Positions 33,775-46,411 are shown, counted from the stretch's first letter. The stretch: DNA of 64,000 nt from Branchiostoma floridae (GCF_000003815.2 NC_049987.1:6441781-6505780), one strand, 5' to 3'. The notes: generated from the letters alone by a model not told the origin. Numbers and translations: made by a program.

Positions 33775-36700
33775 ATGCCGCCCAAGCAAGACAAGATATC
33801 CGACGACCCTCGGGTCTACATCTACGGTGACACCAAGTTGCTGATGGAGCTCCGCTCCGCACCGTACGATCCCAAGAAGAACGTCTGGATCCCCGATGAT
33901 AAAGAATGCTTCATCGCTGTGGAAGTCAAGGAAGAGAAGGGCGACAAGGCCGTGGTCCAGCTTCCCAAGGGCGCCGTAAGTACAAAATTCACTTATAAGT
34001 GTCACTTCGTCAGATTCGTTGCAATTTGAACATTCTTCAACTTTTTACGAATGTACAATAACCAACTTATTTTCTTTTAACGTTCTGTAGACCAAGGATG
34101 TTCCCAAGGACAAGCTTGTCATGATGAACCCCTCCAAGTTCGTCTGCTGCGAGGACATGGCCAACATGACCTACCTGAACGACGCCTCTGTGCTGGCGAC
34201 CCTCAGGGACCGTTATGCCAACGGCATGATCTACGTAAGTAGTGACTTTAAACATAAAGTTTTGAGCAATCCGAAGTTCTACTAATCAAAAGGAATCGCC
34301 ATTTGGTTTTATTTTTCAATTGAAGACTTGATCGAGAACCATCACTGATGTTGACGAGAATATTCAAATACATCTATTATCGAAGAATGCTCATGAAATG
34401 GGACCAAGAGAAAGCATTAAAAACGTTTATAATAAACTATCTGCCGCCTGAGGATATTTCTCACAAAATAATCTTTGATAAAAACACTAGCATGCAATGA
34501 CAAACATCTCGTGAAACCTCTTTTGAACTGCAAAGCAATTTTCACATGTTTTTCTTGAAAAGAAATCTCCTTTGTACTCAAGGTCAACACTCAAGTTTAA
34601 AAATATCCACTCCAGCATGTAACTAATGTACATATTATCTACCTGCAATAACAATTTTCTTTGCTGTTGCCGCTTCCCCTACTTCAGATACTATTTTTTT
34701 AAATATGGCTGCGTTTTCAAAAACTACAAGATGATGCGACTATTAGTAAATTCGCCTCGAGTGATTCCATTTATACATTTGATGGGTGGACCTAAATGTT
34801 TTGACAGGGAGTATGGTTTCTGCTAACACAACAATTACAAAAATGCAAACAACTTGGATCGAACTACAAAAGATAGCAATGGGGAACGAGGAAACTTTCA
34901 GGCATTTAACCTCGGCCCAGTTGGTACAAGCGCAGTGTTTTCGCGTGTTTCATAGTGTTTGGTGTCTAGTGGTGCTCGTTAGTCAGAAGTGACGCTGAAA
35001 GAAAGTGCGAAACGCTGAGAAAAAACACGCAAAACAAGTTGGATCAAACAAATGTCTGAACATTATGTAAGTAACGCCATGCGCGTTACATGCGAAACCA
35101 TGCATTCTGGGGACATCTGTTGGTGTGTCGTATAACATTCAGCTGCTTTGTCATGTAAAATGTTGCCGCAGATCGTAAGCTCAAACGCGCTATTAATGAC
35201 TCACGCAAAACTTATATTGGCTTGACTCCGTTCGTTAACTCATTGGTTTCTCAAGCCATAACAGTTCTCTTTCTCCTACAACAGACCTACTCCGGGTTGT
35301 TCTGCGTCGTGATCAACCCCTTCAGGCGCCTTCCTCTCTACACAGAGGAGGTTGTTGGCATGTACCGTGGCAAGAGGCGTCAGGAAGTGCCGCCTCACTT
35401 GTTCTCTGTGGCTGACAACGCCTATCAGAATATGCTGATCGGTAAGGTCATTTCGAATTCTTGCCTTTAATCGATTGTTGACGAGAAGCAATATATGGAT
35501 GAAACAACAACGTTTTCTTATTCTATCGTTCAGATTATGCGATGGACATTTTGACGAGACAAGTAACGCAAATTGAATTAAATTGGCATTTCAAGGTGTT
35601 TGTGAAATCAATCTCAGCTGCATTGGTCCTTTTTCATCCCTACTTAAAATTCCGAGTCAATCTGATGACATTCCATTCTTTTCCTCTTAATCGTGTAGAC
35701 CACAAGAACCAGTCTATGTTGATCACGTAAGTATCTATTTACATGTTTGTCGATTTTTAGCCAGTCATCTCATATGCATGAGCAGGGCCCACAAAACCTT
35801 ACAAAGGATTGCCGATTGGGGGAGGGATGCAGCGTTGACATGTATCACTGACCGATAGGTTAGTTTTCGCTGGACACAAATATTTGTATTTTGTAATAAC
35901 ATCATACAACACTGTTTGACCACAGCGGCGAGTCTGGTGCTGGTAAGACTGAGAACACGAAGAAGGTTATCTCCTACTTCGCCCAGGTCGCTGCCATGGG
36001 TGGTCCCAAGAAGGCTGAAGATGAGAAGAAGATCACCCTTGAGGACCAGATCGTGCAGACTAACCCCGTTCTGGAGTCCTTCGGTAACGCCAAGACCGTC
36101 AGGAACAACAACTCCTCCCGTTTCGTACGTACATATGTCACAATCAGTGAGGCGATGTCGACCGCCTCCGATTAAACATCCTTTCTAATTATGTTCTAGC
36201 GCATCGTAAACGGGTCTATTTATCATTTTTGTCATCGTTAAGTTCCAATCTCATAGCCATAGACAGACTGATGCAATTCTTGACTGCGATATGCAGTGTT
36301 TGGATCATGAACTGTGATGTTGTAACAAAAACACATTTTCCTTACCGGTATGCCTGCTAACGTTTCGGCAGTCAATCAACTGTCTCCATTAGAGGGTAAT
36401 TGTAAATACTGCCTTTAACACAAAGTAACATGGCTGCAATTACGACATCCGAAATTTAACTTATTCATCCGTTATGTTCCAGGGTAAATTTATCAGGATC
36501 CATTTCAACACCAAGGGCAAGTTGGCTGGTGCCGATATCGAGTCATGTACGTATACAACTTATAATAAAACACTTTAGATTTGGTTTTATCTTTTTCACT
36601 CTTTACCTTTGTTTGTTTGCTTGTTTGAACCTTTATTCATTCATGAGAAGCTCAAATCGGCCAGCAGGCCGCTTTTCATTGATGTCATAAGGGAGGTCAG

Positions 36701-39700
36701 GGTCATATGAAATATAAAACAGATACAGATTACATTGAGTACTATTAGATTCATCAACCTATATCACTACACATACATGGTACAAAACATATAGGACGCA
36801 ATACATTTTATCATTATTTTGTTTGGTATTAATCCACCGTTTTATATGAAGTTTGGAACCGTCTTGCCTCATTCAGATCTGCTGGAGAAGGTGCGTGTGA
36901 TTGAACAGCTGCCTGGTATGGAGCGTGGCTACCATATCTTCTACCAGCTGCTGTCAGGTGGCATGAAAGAGGTCACGAGTAAGTACACGTCTGTGAACGT
37001 TTCAAGAACGTCTCGAAGTGAGTTTGGCACGTACGTCATTCTGTAGTCATAGGAGATAATGTGAAAGTAATAGAAGACGTACCGTACGATAGATTATTCC
37101 AAAGCCTCGCCGAACATATCATATGAAGAGCCATTGAGGCAGCCTATAAACAACGACGTTTTCTTATCATACATTACAGAAATGTTGATGGTGAATGAAG
37201 ATGCCCACGAGTACAAGTTCTTGGAAAAGGGTGAGAAGACGATTAAGAACGTGGACGACAAGGAGGAGATGGTGTTGACGGACGAGGCCTTCGACGTGCT
37301 GGGCTTCACCCAAGATGAGAAGACGAACATTTACAAGCTCACGGGAGGTCTGTGCCACTTCGGTAACATTAAGTTCAAGTCCAAGCCGAGGGAGGAGCAA
37401 GCCGAGTGCGATGGCACCGAGTGTAAGTTTCAATTTGAGTATATCATTATTAAAGTCGCAGAGATACATTTTGCTTAAGTACTCTTGCTGCTAACCATGA
37501 GACCAACTACTCTCGAACTGACAAGAACCACAACTCAAGGGGGCGAGCGCTAGCTAATGTTGTGCATATTCAATCTTTACTCAGCTGCCGACAAGATGTG
37601 CTTCCTGTACGGCCTCAACAGCGGTGAGCTGCAGAAGGGTCTGCTCAAGCCCAGGGTAAAGGTCGGCAACGAGTGGGTGTCAAAGGGCCAAAATTGCAAC
37701 CAGTGCAGCTACGCCGTCAGTGCCCTGGCTAAGGGTGTGTTCGACAGGATCTTCAAGTTCCTGGTCAAGCGTTGTAACGACACCTTGGACACCAAGATGA
37801 AGAGGGAAAACTTCATTGGTGTACTGGATATTGCCGGCTTCGAGATCTTCGACGTAAATATAATTTCTTAGATAATGCGCCACATTGAACATTTAGGAAA
37901 AGGCAAATATGTCTAACATTGATATGACAATCGCAATGGAAAGTACAATAACTGGTTAAAGTCAGGCATGCTTAGGAGAGAAGTACCAAGAACGAAACAT
38001 ATTTTTGCCAGTACTGAAGCTACAATACGTTATAGAAGATAAACGTTAACAGTTCATGGAAGGGCACGTGTGGTACAAAACAATTAACCAACTCGATGGT
38101 GTTTCAATCTTCATAACAATGACATTTTCTCCATAGTTCAACAGCTTTGATCAGCTCTGCATCAACTACACCAACGAGAAGCTGCAGCAGTTCTTCAACC
38201 ACCACATGTTCGTTCAGGAGCAGGAGGAGTACAAAATTGAAGGAATCGAGTGGGAGACCATCGATTTCGGTATGGACTTGGCCAAGACTCTCGCCCTGAT
38301 CGAGAAGGTGAGTAGAGGACTGATTACCGCACAATTGCATCAATGTGAAATAGATTTCTTGTACAATTTGTGCAAGACAATATTTTTCTTCCGGCTATGT
38401 ATCTGTGAATGTGACGATTTTTCTCCATTTCAAGCCCCTGGGTATCCTGGCCATTCTGGAGGAGCAGACTATGTTCCCCAAGTCCAGCGACAAGACCTTC
38501 ATCGACAAGCTGAAGGACCAGCACTTGGGCAAGCACACTAGCTTCCTGAAGCCAAAGAAGCCCAAGATCCCCAAGTACGAGGGTCACTTCGATTTGGCTC
38601 ACTACGCCGGTAACGTTACCTACAACATCTGTGGCTGGCTGGAGAAGAACAAGGACCCCATGAACGAGACTGTGGTCGGCTGCTTCAAGAGGTCCGCAAA
38701 TGAGCTCCTGCATGACCTCTATGCAGACTTCATGACTGCAGAGGATCAAGGTTAGTGCTGTCTTTCTTTGCACGAACAGGTTTGTCAACTCGACGCCACT
38801 GATGTCTTTTCTTGACCTCCTCGTGTCTAAGCCTCCACGCAACAGACTCGAGAGCCTGGGTATCATACCATCGAGGAGCTCGAGATGCTCTTCGGTGCTG
38901 TAGGGGTGGCTGGCCCGTGCAGTTAATTAGTGCAGGCCGTGGGAGTTCTTACGGGGTTAGGTTAAATTTCGTCTCGCTGGCGGTGTAAACTCCAAATTCC
39001 GGCTACAAGCTTTACCGGCGAAATCTCAAAGGGCAGCTAATCAGACAGGCTGACAGATGCAGGTCGGTGCCTAAGCACACTGGGCCGGGTAAATCACCTC
39101 AAAGCCGACCAGCGGAGAATGGTACCCAGTCTAAACAGACTCCTGAGTAACGCTAACGTTTTATTCGGATTTTTGTGCGTAATCATACAATTAAATCCAA
39201 GCTCGGCTGATACAAATACGGCTTTATCTTAAACGTTCGAAATAGCTACTCATGCACATGTTTCTACCCTCTGTAGCTGCTGCCCAGAAGAAGTCAGGTG
39301 GTGGCGGAAAGAAAAAGGGAGGCGCTCTCCAAACCGCCTCTGCAACTCACAGGGTAAAAACAATTGACATTTTACACATGAATTTCAAAACTCTACAAGG
39401 TAACAGTAAGCAAACTCGTGCGACATGCGAATCGATTCTTTGAAACTAACACAGTCCTAAACTTCTCTGACATCTGACTTTATTCTCTGTCTGTATATAG
39501 GACCAACTGTCTAGGCTGATGGCCACTCTGCACACCACATACCCCCACTTCGTGCGTTGTCTGATCCCCAATGAGTTGAAGACGGCTGGTCTCTTGGACG
39601 CCCCGTTGGTTTTGCACCAGCTGACTTGTAACGGTGTACTTGAGGGTATCCGTATCTGTCAGAAGGGCTTCCCCAACAAGATGGTCTTCAAGTAAGAATT

Positions 39701-42700
39701 CTTTGATGATTCTGCCTTGCTACGGTAGCGTACATCTGTTCAATTGTAAGGAACAATGGACATCAATGCAACTCAATAAGCAGAGGCATTATAATTTGTC
39801 GTCACCCATATGACATATAAACTATTTGCAATCTTCAACAGGGAGTTCAGGCAGCGCTACAAGCCCGTCGACCCGGTCTTAGCCAAGGAGATTGAGGAAG
39901 ACCGTGAGTGCTGTGTCAAGCTCTTGGAAAAGTCCGGCCTTTCTAAAGATGGCTATGGTGTCGGCAAGACCAAGATTTTCTTCAAGGCCGGTCAAGTCGC
40001 CCACCTTGAGGACATCCGTGACGCCAAGCTGGCTGTCATCATTACTATCATTCAGCAGCGTCTCCGAGGAAAGCTTCAGCGCCGTGCGTACGAAGTACTC
40101 AAGGATCAGAGGTAAACAAAAATAATTCACAACGTACGATTCACAAAACACCATCATTTCCAGCAAACCCGCTAGACAAACCCGCCCCATCCATTTAACA
40201 AGGTATGTTGACAACCTAAGACGTAGGTGCGGCTACAGAGAAACGCGAACCGGAGAATTATCATCACTCAGCTGAGAACTATGCGCCGGTGAAAAACGGC
40301 CCCGTTTTAAAAACCATAGATACGAGACCAATGGCAGTGCACGATTATGTTACACAGGGACTACAAGAAATCTTGCAGCATTCAAGCCGTTAACAAGACA
40401 GTTTTAATATCCATTAGTGTCTCAAACTATCCTTATGATTTCCGAGGCAACTTGCCTTTCGGCTCAATGTTATCTGATAAATACATGTATACCTTATCGT
40501 AGGGCTGCCCTGAAGATGCTGCAGCGTAACGTCCGTAACTGGATGACCCTGCGCAACTGGGACTGGTGGAAGCTGTTCTGCACCATCAAGCCTCTGCTGT
40601 CTCAGTCCCGGGCAGATGAGGAGCTCCGCGCTAAGGAGGAGGAGCTGGGCGAGCTTAAGGAGGAAGTGGAGAAGGAGGAGACCACTATGGCCGAAATCCA
40701 ACAGAAACTGACTGTGGTCGAGCAGGAAAAGAATGAACTCGCTGCTCAACTATCTTCTGTACGTATCGACACATCTTTCCACCAATTGCTATTCAAATTG
40801 CACTAGCACGAAGGCTAGGGCGAAAGAAGATACCCAATATTATGCTGATGTTACGAAATGGTAACGTTTGAAATACGAAATATGTAAAATAATTGCCTTT
40901 TTCGACTGGAGCAGTCATTAATAGCGAACGTAGTAGTAGGTATAATTACAAAATCTGCTGCAAAGCCCTAGAAATTGCAACAAATCTGACTGATGTACTT
41001 CTATTCACAGGAACAAACCAACACTGGTGACATCGCCGATAGGGCTGAGAACCTCATCAAGAACAAGGCGGACCTGGAGCAGAAGATTGTTGACTACAAG
41101 GGACTCCTTCAAGACGAAGAAGCTAAGAATTCTACGCTCAGCGCTGGAAAGCGTAAGGTAAGCAGTACCTTACCTATCAAATACATGTAATAGGAAATAT
41201 CACTGCGGCGATTTCGTAATAGAGTAACGTTGTTTATTGTAAGAAAATAAGATAAAAGTTCTGTATCTTGCGATCTTGCTTCTCACAACATTTTCCTCAT
41301 TAATATTATTCACATCGGGCAGATTGAAGGAGAGGTGGACAACCTGAAGAAGGACCTTGAGGAGCTGGAGAAGACTTTGCAGAAGGTGGAGAAGGAGACA
41401 CGCGGTGTGGAGAACAGGGTTCGCACCACCTCTGAGGAGCTGGCAGCCCAGGAGGACCAGGTCGCCAAGCTGTCCAAGGAGAAGGCTAAGCTGGAACAGC
41501 TCAATGCCGTACGTATGTCTACTTGCCAAAGCACGACTATGGCAAACTCTAGTCACAGAATGCTGCAGTTTTGTAGTTCAAAACAGTCCAAGATTGCGCC
41601 CACGTTTCCTTTTAAACATCTGCGAATACTCATTTTGTGTATTTGAAATGAATGTAGACAACCTTGGAGGACCTGCAGAAGGAGGAAGACAAGGTCAACA
41701 ACCTCAGCAAGCTCAAGGCCAAGCTCGAGCAGCAACTGGATGACGTAAGTAAGCTTTGCTTTATTTAAATTATAAATATTGATATTACCGTACCATAAGC
41801 TGATATTTTCATTTCTTAGCCAAAAGATAAAAAATGGCCCAGTTTTTTTTTTAAATAGAGACCTTATCTACCCCTTCTTAACACTTTCTCTTTTATAGCT
41901 GGAGGAGAACCTGGATCGCGAGAAGAAGGCACGTGCCGAAGCCGAGAGGCTGAAGAGGAAGCTGGAGGGTGACCTGAAGGCTGCACAGGAGACTTTGGGA
42001 GGTCTGGAGAACGAAAAGGCCGATCTGGAGGAGCGCATCAAGAAGTATGCTCTAGTTTGTCCAATACTAACTAGCAAAGATATATATCAACCTACATTAC
42101 AAACGGGGTTATATTTCCTTCCCATCCTATCTTTCCCACCCTATAGTACTAAGTTATATTCACGTTCGAAACCCCCCTCGAAAGACAGATGAAAATAAGT
42201 TAGCAAATATAAGCAAAAGCTTGATCGTGATCATGTCATTATGATAAACTGCTATTTCTGTTTAACAGGAAGGAATTTGAGATCAAGGGCCTTGAGGCTA
42301 AGCTGGAGGACGAGCAGGGTCTTGTCACCTCTCTGCAAAAGAAGATCAAGGAACTGCAGGGTCGCATCGAGGAGCTTGAGCAGGAGCTCGAGGCCGAGAG
42401 GAACGCCCGTGCCAAGGTCGATAAGCAGAGGGCTGACCTGGCTCGTGAGCTCGAGGATCTGGGAGACCGTCTGGAGGAGGCCGGTGGTGCCACCGCCGCC
42501 CAGGCTGAGGTCAACAAGAAGCGCGAAATTGAGCTGCAGAAACTCCGCCGCGAGCTGGAGGAGTCCAACATGCAGCATGAGGCCACCGTCGCTGCCCTAA
42601 GGAAGAAGCTGTCTGACGCCACTGCTGAGTTGGGCGAGCAGGTGGAGACTCTGCAGCGCGTCAAGGCTAAGCTGGAGAAGGAGAAGACCACCCTCAAGAT

Positions 42701-45700
42701 GGAGGTCGATGACCTGGCCACCAACGTCGAGGCCATCTCAAAGGGCAAGTTGAACGTGGAGAAGGCTAACCGTTCCCTCGAGGAGCAGATCGCCGAGTCC
42801 AACGTCAAGATCGAGGAGTCCGGCAGGCAGATCCAGGAACTTACGTCATTAAAGTCCCGCTTTGAGACCGAGAATAATGAGACCAGCCGCCAGCTCGAAG
42901 AGTCCGAGAGCCAGTGCAGCCAGTTGGGCCGTGCCAAGAGCATGCTCAACCAGCAGCTCGAGGAGCTGAAGCGCCAGCTTGAGGAGGAGACCAAGGCCAA
43001 GAACCACCTGGCTCACCAGCTGCGTGCTGCCCAGCATGACTGCGACACTCTGAAGGTTCAGCTGGAAGAGGAGCAGGAAGGCAAGGCCGAGATCCAGCGT
43101 GCCCTGTCCAAGGCTAACACAGAGGTCACTGCCTGGCGTGCAAAGTACGAATCCGACGCCATTCAGCGCGCCGAAGAGCTGGAAGATGCCAAGAAGAAGT
43201 TGGCTGCACGTCTGCAGGATGCTGAGGAACAGGTCGAGGCCGCCAATGCAAAGTGCAGCTCTCTAGAGAAGGCCAAGAACAGGCTCGCCGGTGAGGTTGA
43301 GGACCTCATGATCGACGTTGAGCGGGCTAATGGTGCAGCAGCTCAGCTGGAGAAGAAACAGCGTCTGGTTGACAAGCAAATCGCCGAATGGAAGACCAAG
43401 TGCGAGGAGATTGGTGCTGAGTTGGAGACCTCTACCAAGGAGGCTCGTGCCTACGCCAACGAGCTGTACAAGCTGAAGGGACAGTATGAGGAGACCATGG
43501 ATGCCCTGGAGAGCCTCAAGAAGGAGAACAAGGGTCTGCATGGTAAGTAATTTAAAACTCATTTTTACTGACGTTTGTTCTCGCCATTTATACTTCATAA
43601 GCTGTTTTATCTTAGCGCTCTTTTAAATTTTTTTTCTGTTTATAGACGAGATTCACGATTTGACCGACCAGCTTGGTGAGGGTGGCAAGAACGTCCACGA
43701 ACTCGAGAAGGCCAAGAAGCGTCTGGAGGTAGAGAAGGAGGAACTGCAGACCGCCCTCGAGGAGGCAGAGGGTGCACTGGAAGTAGAGGAGGGCAAGGTT
43801 CTGCGTGTCCAGCTCGAGTTGTCTCAGCTCAAGGCTGACATTGACCGCAGGCTGGCCGAGAAGGACGAAGAGTTCGAGAACACAAGGTAGGTTGTCTCTG
43901 AAGAGCTATGATGCTTTTACAACAAATAATGACCCATATCAGCTGTGAAACAAAAGTGCAGTCCACTGATGTAAGGAAGTATGATGTTTACAAAGAAAAC
44001 GTTCATGTTACAGGAAGAACCACCAGAGGGCATTGGATGCCTTGCAGACTACCCTGGACGTTGAGGCTAAGGGAAGGAATGAGGCTGTCAGGGCCAAGAA
44101 GAAGCTGGAGGCCGATTCAAATGAGGTTGAGGCCGCTCTAGAAAACGCTTCCAAGGCTAACAACGAGGCCAGGAAGACAATCAACAAGCTCCAGAACCAG
44201 ATCCAGGAGGTTCAGGCCACAATTGATGACGAACAGAGGGCACGTGAGGAGGCCCGCGAGCATCTCGCCATGTCTGAGCGCCGCTCCAACATGCTGACCG
44301 CAGAACTCGAAGAGCTCCGCAACGGCTATGACCAGGCAGAGAGGGCCCGCAAGATGACCGAGGCCGAGCTTGTGGAGTCTTCAGACCGCGTTGGCGAGCT
44401 GTCTGCACAGAACACCTCCCTTGCCGGCCACAAGAGGAAGCTGGAGGGTGAGATCCAGACCCTGCAGGCTGAGTTGGATGAGGTTATGTCTGAGCACAGG
44501 CAGACCGAAGAGAAGGCAAAGAAGGCCATTTCTGATGTAAGTAAATCTTAGCACAAAAAAGTGATATTGGTTCTGTGCATTTGTTTGCTCTTACGTTTAT
44601 TTATACTCTTGTTAACGTCATGTTATACATTTTCTCCATTGTGTTTAACATTTCTTTGTTTCTTGAATAGGCCTCCCGCATTGCCGAGGACCTGCGCCAG
44701 GAGCAGGAACACACCGCTCACATCGAGAAGAGTAAGAAGAACCTGGAAGCCTCCATCAAGGACCTGCAGAGGAGACTGGACGAGGCTGAGGCTATTGCGA
44801 TGAAGGGTGGCAAGCGCGCACTGCAGAAGCTGGAGGCCAAGGTACCTATTACTTAGTACCCGTTATTTTGCATATGGGCAATTCCTCTTTGATGAACTCA
44901 GTATGAAACAGCTTAAAACTTATTGTGGTTGATTGAGAGAAATCGCCTTTTGTTTCACTAACACAGGTGCGTGACTTGGAGTCAGAACTCGACACTGAGC
45001 AGAGGCGCCACCAGGAGACCCTGAAGAACCTGAGGAAGAATGAGCGCCGTCTCAAGGAGTTGAGCTTCCAGGCCGACGAGGACCGCAAGAAGGAGGAGCG
45101 CATGCAGGAGATGGTCGAGAAGCTGCAACTGAAGATCAAGACTTACAAGAGACAAGTGGAGGATGCTGTACGTCACCATTTTTTCAACATCATTACAACG
45201 CGTATCCTCTACATTTTCTCATCAGTGATATTGATACAAGAACTACTTCCTTGCAATATATACGGACAAGCGGTGTAAGTGGTGTAGTAGCAAATGATCA
45301 ACATCGATCATGATTCATTGTGATACATTTATCAATTTTCGCCATGTTTATTCATTTACAGGAGGAGCAGGCCAACGTTAACCTGGCTAAGTGGCGCAAG
45401 ACCCAGCACGATCTGGAGGATGCCCAGGAGAGAGCCGAGATGGCCGAGTCCGCCCTGGGCAAGATGCGCGCCCAGCACCGCTCTGCCTCTGTAAGACATT
45501 ATCGAATTGTTCTTTCCGCGCAAAACAGTTGGAATAGTACACTATCATCAAGCAATTAACTTCAGTTGATGCCATTTCATTTCTACGCCTGGAAGATTGC
45601 TACCTCAGAACAATTGGCACGAGCTAAAATGCATATGAATGTTAATTCCTTTGAAAAGTACCACGTTTATCACTAAAATGATGAAATGCTTACGCCCGTC

Positions 45701-45749
45701 TTCCTACTGACATGTCCTCCTTCTTTCTCTGTTACAGGGCAAGAAGTAA
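33775..45749 (+). CDS. MHC-3: sarcomeric myosin heavy chain, complete and intact
   Basis: Muscle thick-filament motor protein, predicted 1934 residues, a typical full length. Exons: 33775-33975, 34091-34234, 35285-35441, 35699-35726, 35926-36124, 36483-36546, 36877-36978, 37180-37422, 37585-37853, 38137-38307, 38435-38750, 39277-39353, 39501-39691, 39842-40111, 40503-40758, 41011-41157, 41323-41508, 41658-41744, 41899-42044, 42269-43542, 43646-43886, 44014-44536, 44671-44841, 44967-45167, 45362-45490, 45738-45749. All junctions are GT-AG and keep frame. Domains by residue: SH3-like N-terminus about 30-80; P-loop 178-185; switch I 237-243; switch II 461-469; loop 2 about 635-650; SH2 and SH1 cysteines 700 and 710; IQ about 790-802; head-rod proline 841; coiled-coil rod 842 to about 1925; short tail ending RSASGKK. 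The start ATG follows GAGCCAAG and opens the conserved [13 protein letters not shown]. No lesions seen. MHC-3 serves as the reference for the other three copies. Confidence 0.96.
34621..34688 (+). other. Stranded gene-2-type intron end inside MHC-3 intron 2
   Basis: This stretch matches the last 70 bases of MHC-2 intron 2 (about 17105-17172), including the pyrimidine-rich GCTGTTGCCGCTTCCCCTA and the CAG acceptor. In MHC-3 the sequence after CAG (34685-34687) is not exon 3. The real exon begins 600 bp further on at 35285, behind a different intron end shared with MHC-4. It marks an old recombination join and is a potential decoy acceptor. Confidence 0.8.
35927..36124 (+). other. Nucleotide-binding exon of MHC-3: P-loop, loop 1, switch I
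   Basis: Exon 5 encodes GESGAGKT (35927-35950), which cradles the ATP phosphates, then loop 1 with [11 protein letters not shown], then switch I NNNSSRF at the exon end (36104-36124). Equivalent exons are 389-587, 17619-17817 and 53385-53583. MHC-1, -3 and -4 are near-identical here. MHC-2 has two changes ahead of loop 1 (LVAAIGG against QVAAMGG), a region that tunes ADP release in other myosins. Confidence 0.92.
36611..36795 (-). mobile_element. LINE/SINE-like insertion in MHC-3 intron 6
   Basis: On the bottom strand it ends in a (CAAA)n-like tail, marked on the top strand by TTTGTTTGCTTGTTTG. MHC-4 has the same insertion at about 54049-54238. MHC-1 is continuous across the site (near 1076-1082). 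It therefore inserted after the MHC-1 lineage separated at this locus. The family is not identified. Confidence 0.55.
37827..37853 (+). other. Switch II of MHC-3
   Basis: DIAGFEIFD closes exon 9. Its glycine and glutamate sense the gamma-phosphate and couple hydrolysis to the relay helix that starts in exon 10. The same nine residues end exon 9 in MHC-1 (to 2200), MHC-2 (to 19300) and MHC-4 (to 55296). Confidence 0.92.
38765..39115. repeat. Shared insert-like block in intron 11 of MHC-1, -3 and -4
   Basis: A block of about 330 bp sits between exons 11 and 12 in MHC-3, at 56222-56560 in MHC-4, and at 3105-3431 in MHC-1 (where it is cut by the gap and lacks a short internal piece). MHC-2 has unrelated sequence here. 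Its GC-rich, non-intron-like texture suggests an old insertion, but I see no terminal repeats. Confidence 0.45.
39277..39353 (+). other. Loop 2 exon of MHC-3
   Basis: A 77-nt exon encodes [18 protein letters not shown], the flexible, lysine-rich actin-binding loop 2. MHC-4 (56739-56815) is the same. MHC-2 (20419-20498) has an 80-nt version with a longer glycine run and [12 protein letters not shown]-1 has lost this exon to the assembly gap. Loop 2 charge affects actin affinity in myosin II generally. Confidence 0.88.
39501..39691 (+). other. Actin-interface and SH2/SH1 exon of MHC-3
   Basis: Exon 13 runs from the helix with [10 protein letters not shown] to [18 protein letters not shown], holding the reactive cysteines SH2 (700) and SH1 (710) of the force-transmitting helix. 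MHC-2 and MHC-4 keep all key residues. MHC-1 (3828-4018) has histidine for the conserved arginine of FVRC. Confidence 0.9.
39842..40758 (+). other. Converter and lever arm of MHC-3 (exons 14-15)
   Basis: Exon 14 (39842-40111) holds the converter and an exact IQ motif ([11 protein letters not shown]) for essential light chain. Exon 15 (40503-40758) holds the regulatory light chain site with NWDWWKLF and the proline that starts the rod. MHC-4 changes the IQ region to [11 protein letters not shown] followed by [10 protein letters not shown]. The swap starts within exon 14 and includes its next introns. Confidence 0.85.
42269..43542 (+). other. Giant rod exon 20 of MHC-3
   Basis: A 1274-nt exon codes for about 425 residues of uninterrupted heptad coiled coil spanning late S2 and early light meromyosin. 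It is also 1274 nt in MHC-1 (6785-8058) and MHC-4 (59332-60605). The 1279 nt in MHC-2 (23662-24940) reveals its frameshift. Strong G/C at third positions contrasts with AT-rich introns. Confidence 0.92.
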
Positions 45750-45884
45750 AGCGTTCACTGGCCACCAACCCCCACCCCCACCCCCTGGCTGTAGAATGTA
45801 GAAGACACAGTCGACTACAGAGACCCAGTATGGTTCATCGGTGCTCCTGATGCCCCCCTTACCGGCAGCACTCCCGTTCGGGAG

Positions 45885-45931
45885 CCCCAACGCACGCACT
45901 TCTTTACTGACACAGCAACCAAGTGGGAGTG
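45885..45931 (+). promoter_or_regulatory. Conserved 3' UTR element, MHC-3 copy
   Basis: Nearly identical to the MHC-2 copy, with the preceding CTCCCGTTCGGGAG stem-loop. The MHC-4 counterpart lies beyond the window. Confidence 0.5.
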
Positions 45932-46390
45932 AGGCCGATTGAAGTGGTCATCGAGTTCTCCGATGTGAAACTAAACCGTATATCGCCATGTTAGAACATA
46001 TTTCAACACTAAATAAGTCAATTTGTCGCTATTTAAAACCTGTCACTGTACCCAATCCAAACGTGGCTAACACCCTTGTCATGAGTCATTAAGGTTATGT
46101 TTCTACAATATCTGTTAGGTTCGACATCTGCAGCTCGTTAAGTTCATGCAATGACCCCTAGTTAAAAAGAAAAGCTGACGCAATTTCAGAAACTCACCAA
46201 GAATTTGGGACTGGCGCCGATAAGAACTTGTGCCAGCCCAGTATTCGACGCAATCGACATTTGGACGAGGATGAAATAAGAATATATATTGTATCTGTAT
46301 CTCTTCCGGGACCACTAAGTAGTCTTAGAGATGCTTTTGATGAATGTATGGTTTGTGACGTGTATGGTTGCTTCGTTGCATTTGATAATG

Positions 46391-46396
46391 ATTAAA
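46391..46396 (+). terminator. Poly(A) signal ATTAAA, MHC-3
   Basis: Same block and spacing as in MHC-1 and MHC-2. Confidence 0.6.
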
Positions 46397-46411
46397 CTTC
46401 TTTGAACAAAA

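Larger units (their letters stand above)
45750..46411 (+). other. MHC-3 3' UTR (inferred)
   Basis: Collinear with the MHC-2 3' UTR. A CCCCCA-rich tract replaces the poly-C run. The conserved element lies at 45885-45931, and ATTAAA at 46391-46396 is followed by a short A-run. Confidence 0.6.
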
